A stretch of 64,000 nt of DNA, taken from the NCBI RefSeq assembly GCF_963678975.1, contig NC_089274.1, positions 22,715,133-22,779,132 on the forward strand, written 5' to 3'. Numbering within the stretch: the stretch's first letter is position 1; the number at the start of each line of letters is the position of its first letter. Origin of the DNA: Dysidea avara (taxonomy: Eukaryota > Porifera > Demospongiae > Dictyoceratida > Dysideidae). The position numbers were made by a program, and so were the translations under genes. The notes below the pieces were generated by a model. It worked only from the letters and a program-made list of their open reading frames with translations, searched no databases and was not told where the DNA came from. Shown piece after piece: positions 58,701 to 64,000 of the stretch.

Positions 58701-60315
58701 AGTCCCTCTTAGTTTATATGTCTCCTAGCAGCAAAAAATGTTATGTCAACAATGTAGGTGAGAACCACAAAACAAGTCAAGTAATATATTCCAAAATTGG
58801 TCATCAACTGCTGAATACATCTTGGGAATGGCTATCTTTAACAATAATCATAATAGTGGAATTAAGTGTTTGTTGACATGTTAGTCTGACTATATGATTA
58901 CATGTTTTTAGTTAGCTGTGCCTTACCATACTGTATCCCTTTCTGTATATGCAGGGTGGATACTGATGTTGTGACTGTTGGCGGGTGAGTTTATGGTCAA
59001 TGGACAAATCACGCAAATGGTGAAGAAAAATTAATATGTGGTACCAAGACCCCACTACTATATTATGAACTCTTGGTGGTACTTCATAGCCAAACACTAG
59101 TGTATCTGGCTTCTTGTGCTATTGTAGTATTTCTTTTTAAATTTATGGGATCATAATGTAAATGTTTACTATTACAGTATATTCATGCTATCATTAATGA
59201 GTTTCTATAATTGTGGGTTAAGTGCTGGAAGGTGATGCACTGATGCTGGCTTTTTAAGTGAACACTGAAGTTTCACAGGCACTGAAGAGCTGGGGTGGGG
59301 TTAAAGACGTGCACAGGTAATGTAGCAGTAAGTTACTTCAACTGTATCACTACAGCAGGTATGAAACAGCTGGCTATAGCTATGTACAGCCCTGCATGGG
59401 CCGGAGTCACGCTATAACGAGTCAGTGGAGACATACCGTGGCGAATTTAAAACAAATCAGTGACTGGACTCACAATTAAAGTAAGAGTTGACAGCATAAT
59501 GTCTATCAAATCAGCCAACTTGCTACGGCTAATGACCTTGCCCACTTTCACACTATTTGGGTTTGGGAATTGAGGCGGGCGCCTCACACCTCGACGTCAT
59601 GGCGGCAAGTTTGAATCTTCAAAGAGCACAAAAGCGATCTCATAAACTAACGAACAACTTTTAGCGAAATTAAATGTACAGATACATTGTGTAAAAAGCC
59701 CCTGATAGCCGCAGCCTTTTTACAATACGACTTCATGGTTGAAAGAAAATCGCTCCAATGGGATGCGATGACGAAGAAAATGAAAAAAAGAACGATGCAC
59801 ATTTGAATAAATAATTTAATTAATGCATTGTAAATGGGTGGGCGATGGAACAAACTACTCCAACAATTCGCCTGACTTTTCGTGTGGTAGTTACTCATTA
59901 TACAAAGGTTACATTCCCCTGGTTTCGAGGTGGAATCTTTTAGTAAGGCTGAGATTTCGCCATGCGGATTTTAAGATTGCATAATCGATCCCTCATGTAA
60001 ATGACTCACAGTAGTGGTCGCGTGTTTATTATTATTGTGGGTGTGCTTTGTGATTCTTGGCCTCGCAACTCATTACCGTGAGTCTTGATTATACATACAA
60101 TAAACTTTTGAAGATAAAGTTCTGCAATTTTTAAAGAATTAATGTGTATGAATATCTTTACTCACAGTGAGGTATTCATGCACTTTATGGTGGCCAATGT
60201 TAGGTGCAATGCTATAAGCAAATGAAACTGCTGAATCTTCCTTGACTCTAGCTTCCTTTTCCATTGTTATCCAGTGAGTTCTCAACCATCCAACAAGTGT
60301 TAAGAAGAAATGTAG
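49786..60315 (-). CDS. Phosphoinositide phospholipase C, delta type (5'-partial, 19 exons)
   Basis: Hydrolyses PIP2 to IP3 and diacylglycerol at the membrane. Minus-strand exons: 60315-60166, 54921-54811, 54751-54659, 53791-53640, 53584-53527, 53479-53329, 53256-53174, 53116-53045, 52916-52773, 52246-52184, 52128-51967, 51919-51781, 51699-51565, 51501-51406, 51290-51229, 51178-51062, 50513-50439, 50386-50278, 50192-49786. All have GT-AG ends and consistent phases; together 2379 nt, 792 residues plus stop. Order: degenerate EF-hands (1-188), X (about 189-335), Ser/acidic linker (339-413), Y (414-535), C2 (about 550-690), acidic tail. Catalytic residues match rat PLC-delta1: H203 (SSHNTYL), E233 and D235 (LELDCW), H248, E282 (SLENHCS), S482, R516 (FRQNGGCGY). 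The delta-type [14 protein letters not shown] supports the subtype. PH domain and start codon not found. Confidence 0.9.
50193..52772 (-). other. Intron block separating PLC-delta Y/C2 exons
   Basis: Introns here range from about 50 to 550 bp. A CTCTAATAAAACAGACAC / CTATTAGAGTTAT pair lies at 50,749-50,797 in the 0.55-kb intron between the C2 exons. A possible tiny cassette (52,443-52,412) with AG and GT ends lies in the linker intron, but its 32-nt length would break the frame. Confidence 0.5.
53820..54200. repeat. Foldback-like intronic repeat between duplicated exons
   Basis: The segment beginning AGTAGGGACCATTACAATGG at about 53,932 resembles the AGTAGGGATCATAG / GGTCCCTACT ends found at 60,640, 62,933 and 63,541. 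It separates the two copies of the EF-hand exon pair. Confidence 0.4.
54207..54465 (-). pseudogene. Duplicated PLC-delta exon pair (alternative or pseudo-exons)
   Basis: The segment repeats the exon pair 53,791-53,640 and 53,584-53,527 with conserved splice sites. The first copy exon (54,465-54,314, 152 nt) is fully open and has the same length and phase as its twin. It differs by substitutions such as SPNDAT to SLDDAT and HLMSHY to QLMHYY. The second copy exon (54,263-54,207) is 57 nt instead of 58 because of one missing base in the TCCAGAAAATTC region, so using it would shift the frame. Splicing the first copy directly to the downstream 58-nt exon would keep the frame, giving a possible mutually exclusive EF-hand exon. 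Otherwise it is a decaying tandem duplicate. Confidence 0.85.
54971..56094. repeat. Long palindrome, 295-bp arms, interrupted by a MITE
   Basis: The right arm is 55,800-56,094. The left arm is 54,971-55,186 plus 55,704-55,782, which adds to exactly 295 bp. The loop is 17 bp (55,783-55,799). Identity is near perfect. The outer ends CCTGTGCCAAAAACAGC, then AGCTGTAAAAAAAGGCG resemble those of the foldback at 43,135-43,761. It lies in a PLC-delta intron, so the pre-mRNA would carry a large hairpin. Confidence 0.92.
55187..55696. mobile_element. 510-bp TIR MITE inside the palindrome, 7-bp TSD
   Basis: Ends CAGGAGCCCATAAG and CTTATGGGCTCCTG; inner TIR continues with AAGGCACAAAGGAGCG / CGCTCCTTTGCGCCTT. 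Duplication GAGATGA at 55,180-55,186 and 55,697-55,703. The opposite palindrome arm supplies the uninterrupted sequence. It is non-coding. Confidence 0.88.
56339..57715 (+). pseudogene. LINE (CR1/Jockey-like) reverse transcriptase fragment
   Basis: Sense strand is opposite to the PLC gene. The 5'-truncated RT begins at motif 2 or 3 ([15 protein letters not shown]), passes a stop at 56,552, continues with [20 protein letters not shown] (in shifted frame near 56,570-56,640) and the catalytic QYADDVTII at about 56,670-56,695, then [10 protein letters not shown] stop at 57,000 and further shifts follow. The C-terminal [12 protein letters not shown] block ends at 57,512-57,514. The 3' UTR includes GTGTCCCTCCGGGCAAGGAA and ends near 57,715 with TAAAATATAAATCAAG. 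It is inactive. Confidence 0.85.
60085..60108 (-). repeat. Element terminus shared with 34.76 kb
   Basis: TCATTACCGTGAGTCTTGAT is the reverse complement of the block at about 34,761-34,780 (one mismatch). The rest of the element is not recognised at either site. Confidence 0.4.
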
Positions 60316-60599
60316 CTGACAGTTAATGCTTTATTATAACACATCAAACTATTTATCTTTATCTTCCATCTTTGTAACCATAACACATTTGTACATGGTC
60401 TGCCTGATATGCTTGCCCAAAGCCTGAGGGCTATAGACTTAAGGAATGAGAGTAGTCATGTCAGGTATATAGCATATTTTACAATTAATATGTGGCACTT
60501 TAATGATTCAACACTTATATGAAGTTACTTTTAAATTAAAAGCCTTTGGTGAGGTTGAGTGCCTTTTATGTTGTTTGGCAATACTTTGAATTCAATTCC

Positions 60600-60895
60600 T
60601 ACAAGTGTAAGGAAAAATAAGAAATTTTATATTTTAGTAGGGATCATAGAAACAAATGTAAGGAAAAAATTACATTTGAGTACCAATAAAACAACAATGA
60701 AACAAGGAAGGCCATCTACACCTGCAGTTGACATTTAATCCCTACATATATAGCTATACTATTGACAGGCAGAAGTAGGAATTAAATGTCAACTAGTGTA
60801 ATTGCAGGTGTAGATGACCTTCCTGCCTTTTTATTTGTGATCCCTACTCAAATATGTAAAATTTTCCTTACACTTGTTTCTTTACTTTTTGTAGT
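60600..60895. repeat. Foldback repeat, copy 1
   Basis: GGCCATCTACACCTGCAGTT plus GACATTTAATCC pairs with GAATTAAATGTCAAC plus GCAGGTGTAGATGACC. Outer GTAAGGAAAAAATTACATTT pairs with AAATATGTAAAATTTTCCTT. The flanking AGTAGGGATCATAG block marks one end. Confidence 0.65.
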
Positions 60896-60914
60896 ACCAT
60901 CACATACCAAATAA

Positions 60915-61035
60915 TGTAGAAACCAAGCCCATGGCCTTATCCATAGTCGAGTTATGCTTGGCTGGAGGCATCAGTCAGGTAGTCAGTCAGGCAGTCAGTC
61001 AGGTAGTCAGTCAGGCAGTCAGTCAGCTAGTTAGC
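60915..61035 (+). repeat. CAGTCAGGTAGT minisatellite within a dispersed repeat
   Basis: GAGTTATGCTTGGCTGGAGG leads into alternating CAGTCAGGTAGT and CAGTCAGGCAGT units at 60,969-61,030. Related units at 62,695-62,735 and 63,345-63,390 share the leader and the trailing AAAA-TCNNTTAA block. Confidence 0.75.
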
Positions 61036-61440
61036 AGAAAATCTAATTAAATAATTTAAACAAATTCATTGGAAGGGTTTGGGGGTCACTCTGAAGACAT
61101 TTTAGAGCTTGGTTGTTACAACTGCCAAACTGCTACAAAGGAAAAATGAGGCTGGTTTTTGGTGATATTCTTGGTCAAGAAAGCCCTATACAGTACTACC
61201 ATACTGTATGATAAAGAGTAATGAAATGAGGGAGGATATCTACACTTGCAGCTATACTAGTTGATGCTTAATCTCTACTTCAGTCATACGGCCTGGCAAT
61301 AATAGTATGTATATACAGTAGGGCTTAAATGTCAACTATTAAAGCAAGGTGTAGATAACAATCCTTGTTTCATTGCTTCCCACTCAAATGTAAAATTTCT
61401 AATTTTCCTTACTATTGTTTGTTTACTTTTTGTAATAACA
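61036..61440. repeat. Foldback repeat, copy 2, and flanking dispersed repeat
   Basis: GATATCTACACTTGCAGCTA at 61,237 pairs with AAGCAAGGTGTAGATAACAA at 61,341. Ends resemble copy 1 at 60.6-60.9 kb, including TTTTCCTTACTATTGTTTG. Confidence 0.55.
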
Positions 61441-61663
61441 TATACCGTATATGTACAAATTTTCACGGTCATAATTTTTGCAGAGTAACAAATTTCAGGA
61501 TTTTCAGTTTCAGGATCACTTGTTTTTCACTCAGCTTTGGATTTCATTAACTGATATTGGGGCATGCATTCAGTTGCATAATTAGTTTTTATAATGAGTC
61601 TAACGTAGTCTGCAATGGTTCACCAGTAATAAATTACCGTATACCGTATAGTAAAAAACTTTG

Positions 61664-62064
61664 GCAGTAAAAAACTTTGACGAATTTGGTAAATAGCATT
61701 CAATTTTCCAAAGTTGTTTTGCCAATTGTTTTAGATGATCACACGAGCACATTGAGTCTCGCATTGAGTAACTAGAAATTGTGATGATGGTCAGCTCGTA
61801 CCACCATGCAATAAAATCGAGCTGACTTTGGAGATCTTGATCTTCTGGCCTAGGAATGTGTCCCACAGTTGTAAGCACTCCTTGAGATAGCATTTCCAAC
61901 CAGCTCCCCGTTCGCACGTCAGTTAGTTTGTAGTCTCGTGATGGATTTGGCCAAATACTTTGATATACGTGATAACCTCTGCCACTGGAGTTCACTGAGA
62001 AGCAAACTATGATACGGTCGCTCTCGGCATTGCAGGACATAGAGAAGCACGCCTTTGCTAGCAC
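61664..62064 (-). CDS. Hypothetical protein segment, unrecognised
   Basis: An open minus-strand frame. ATG codons lie at 62,064 and about 62,043 (MSCNAESDRIIVCFSV). Composition is protein-like: beta-rich start, YQSIWPNPSRDYKLTDVRTG, an RPEDQDLQSQLDF stretch, and a helical DHLKQLAKQLWKIE near the end. The final 25 residues or so read into a MITE terminus (TTTGGCAGTAAAAAACTTTG), so the natural end or donor is upstream of about 61,690. It lies upstream of the first PLC-delta exon on the same strand and has a faint PH-like pattern (I-W-P then a basic/acidic turn), but I cannot confirm it. It may be a PLC first exon, an unrelated gene or a repeat-derived frame. Confidence 0.35.
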
Positions 62065-62188
62065 GTCATTAGATTAGTAGCTACAAAAGTACTGCTACAA
62101 TAACAACGCTACCTACCTATACACTTACTACACTACTTAACTGATGAGTTGACACCTTGTCATTTATCCTTACCGAGATCCTTACGTA

Positions 62189-62322
62189 CCGTACAGTAAA
62201 AACGTTGGCGGTAAAAAAACTTTGGCAAATATTATTTTAATTGCCAAAGTTTTTTCTGCCAATTTTTTCAACAGAGGGGTTTTGTCACACTTTTTTACCA
62301 CCAAAGTTTTTAAACTATATGG
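62189..62322. mobile_element. 134-bp mariner-like MITE, TA target
   Basis: CCGTACAGTAAAAACGTTGG plus CGGTAAAAAAACTTTGGC at the left, and TTTTTTACCACCAAAGTTTT plus TAAACTATATGG at the right, flanked by TA. A central TTTGGCAAAT / ATTGCCAAAG hairpin. A related single end lies at 61,640-61,690. Confidence 0.7.
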
Positions 62323-62399
62323 TACATACATATTTTTGTGGGATGTAATTTTCGTAGATTTCACAGTTACTTGGCTGTCCTGAAAATTTTCATCTTTGA

Positions 62400-63620
62400 A
62401 AATTTATTTAGGGATTGACTCTATGCAACATTCCACTTTGCTTTCAACCATGTTCCACCTATTATACAGTGTTACAAATAAAAATTGAGAAGCACCTGTG
62501 TATTCATTCCATGGAAATCAAAGTACTGAAGCCACACCACCAATCATCACATACACATTTAGTGGAGAAAGATATGGACACAAGGAAGGACAAAGGTAAG
62601 TCCATTATGCATGCATTGTAGCTGATGTGGTTGCAAAAGGTATATGTCTCTGGCCAAAGCAACTGAAATCAAGCCCATAATCTTATCTTGTGTTTGGCTG
62701 GAGGCATCAGTCAGGCATTCAGTTAACAATCAGTTTGCAAAAAATTCAGTTGAATTAAAAAAAAAAACTTGTTGAAAGGGTTTAGATTTTATTGGTTTGG
62801 TTTGGTGGTTATGTCAAACCAATACTGCCAAACTGTTATGAAAGAAAAGTGAGGTTTGGGCAAGACACCTTTGAACTTTTATGATCCCTACTATAACAAG
62901 TACAAAGAAAAATTTGGAATTTTCAACTAGAGTAGGGACCATAGCACATCGATAAAAAGTACTGAAACAAGTTGGAGTAGTGCACGATATTAAATCACAG
63001 TAAAACAATAAGAAGTGTTATGTATTCATTACGCTTCGTTGTCGGCTATGTTCAACCCGTTACACAGCAGTACAAATCAAGAACTGTTTGAAAAGCACCT
63101 CTGCTATCAAAATAGCCACTATGACAAATACGGACGATTTCTGTTACGCGGAAAGGAAGCCATCACGTGCTATTACCAAATCGACACTTTTCGCTGTCAG
63201 CAAAGATGAATGGAACACAAAGGAGGACACTGGTAAGTCCATGAAGAATGCATTGTATGTACTGCGGTATGCCAAAAGGCACCTGTCAGGCCGAAGCGAC
63301 ATCGAACAGTAAATAAAAGCAAGCCCGTAGTCTTAGCCGTTATCGAGTTACGCTTGTCTGAAGGTATCAGTCAGTCAGTCAGTCACTAGAAAATTCCGTT
63401 AATAAAAAATTCCATAGCAACTTGTGTTGGGGTTGATCTGAAAGCTTGTTTGAGCTTAGTTTTACCTAACCAATACTGCCTCATCATCGTCAGGCTGTTT
63501 TTTGGGTGATATTATTTCATGGGCCATGCCCACTCCTTTGTGGTCCCTACTATACAGTTACTATCGTACTGTATGATGTATTGCTTCATGATCCATACTA
63601 TAACATACTGCAGTACTATG
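62400..63620 (+). repeat. Two diverged tandem copies of a compound repeat
   Basis: The units at about 62,440-62,850 and 63,045-63,560 share, in order: TTCAACC(A/C)TGTTCCACC-like start, GAAAAGCACCTCTG, GGACAAAGGTAAGTCCAT / GGACACTGGTAAGTCCAT, then AAGCCC-TA-TCTTA leader, CAGTCAG units, and CCAATACTGCC. A short frame in the second copy (63,088-63,312, ending DTGKSMKNALYVLRYAK) aligns with DKGKSIMHAL in the first. This suggests an ancestral small coding unit, but neither copy is a supported gene. The GGTAAGTCC in both looks like a splice donor. Confidence 0.5.
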
Positions 63621-64000
63621 ACACTGTCATTTTGTAATTAAAATTTGTAGAAGTAAACTATATCCCCTCAAAAACACCTTTGCTGTAAAAAAAAGCGTGT
63701 CCAAGAAACTACAAATATCTGTAATCTCATGTAAGCTCAGCTGTTGAAAAAGACTCCATGAAAAGAACTGGTAACTGAAAGAGCTGATATCTGGCACGGC
63801 CAAGAATCAATGTTACTACAACTGACTATGATTACCTAAGATTTACCAAGTCCATGCAAGAATACCTTGGCTGTAAAACAGGCAAATAAAATTAACTGGC
63901 AACTAAACAGCTGATATCTGAAGTGGCCAAGAATAAATGTTAAGTTGATACAACTAACTACAATTATTAACTTGCAACATTAAATCTTGATCATTCAACT
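63621..64000. repeat. Foldback-family ends (CTGTAAAAAAA...CCAAG)
   Basis: CAAAAACACCTTTGCTGTAA plus AAAAAAGCGTGTCCAAGAA at 63,669 resembles the outer ends of the two long palindromes. Two related blocks follow (AGAGCTGATATCTGGCACGG at 63,780 and ACAGCTGATATCTGAAGTGG at 63,907), each followed by CCAAGAATCAATGTTA-like sequence. Arms are incomplete at the window end. Confidence 0.5.

Larger units (their letters stand above)
54922..60165 (-). other. 5.2-kb PLC-delta intron filled with repeats
   Basis: Contains the 295-bp-arm palindrome with a MITE, an antisense LINE fragment and about 2.4 kb (57.7-60.1 kb) without recognised features except scattered repeats. Near 58,240-58,350 there are several AATGCCCCAT/GTCAAATCCCC blocks of an unidentified repeat. 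A GC-richer section at 59,520-59,640 contains a short plus-strand frame starting ATGGCGGCAAG, with no further support. Confidence 0.6.

Noticed and set aside
1-64000. CRISPR arrays, rRNA, tRNA or bacterial-type operons
   Set aside because: Looked for and not seen; repeats here are microsatellites, MITEs and foldbacks, and gene structure is eukaryotic with introns.

Overview
This looks like a piece of an AT-rich invertebrate animal genome. A demosponge of the Amphimedon type is my best guess. The reasons are a metazoan phosphoinositide phospholipase C-delta gene with small exons, another gene with introns of only 44-67 bp, and a dense mix of DIRS, R2/NeSL-type, hAT, Harbinger-like and foldback repeats. 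The species assignment is inference. There are no operons, CRISPR arrays, rRNA genes or tRNA genes that I can support.

Layout. 1-1.4 kb: 3' end of a non-LTR retrotransposon with a restriction-like endonuclease. 1.4-5.6 kb: mostly unassigned, with GT microsatellite and a recurring GCCCACGCA motif. 5.63-9.2 kb: a DIRS-like element with 109-bp inverted terminal repeats and an internal complementary region, but no tyrosine recombinase. 9.2-17.4 kb: small repeats, a hAT-like MITE, the first copy of a 1.3-kb TIR element and a Harbinger-like MITE. 17.5-20.7 kb: a second endonuclease-type retroelement broken by two TIR elements, one of which carries the second copy of the 1.3-kb element. 20.8-29.9 kb: palindrome clusters, LINE 3' ends and a 2.2-kb hAT-like element. 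29.9-31.9 kb: a hAT-like element with a 1.5-kb long-TIR element inside. 32-34.8 kb: MITEs and a dead hAT transposase. 35.2-39.5 kb: a 1-kb inverted duplication around an assembly gap, where one arm preserves the empty target site of a MITE. 39.5-43.8 kb: small MITEs and a 302-bp-arm foldback. 43.7-45.1 kb: a truncated ZMYM-like hAT transposase on the minus strand. 46.1-48.7 kb: an intron-containing BED/hAT transposase gene with frame breaks.

49.8-60.3 kb (minus strand): the main host gene, a PLC-delta. I resolved 19 exons, from the EF-hand region to the stop, whose lengths sum to exactly 793 codons including the stop. EF-hands, X, Y and C2 are present in order and the main catalytic residues are kept. 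The PH domain and start codon were not found. Its introns hold a duplicated exon pair, a 295-bp-arm palindrome interrupted by a MITE, and a LINE fragment. 60.3-64 kb: foldbacks, a diverged repeat carrying CAGTCAG minisatellite, and one unrecognised open frame.

Most coding sequence here belongs to mobile elements, so cooperation between genes is minimal. The biologically active locus is the PLC-delta gene (PIP2 hydrolysis to IP3 and diacylglycerol). The points most worth checking are its duplicated exons, its degenerate C2 domain, the large intronic hairpin, and the nested transposons with clear target-site evidence.
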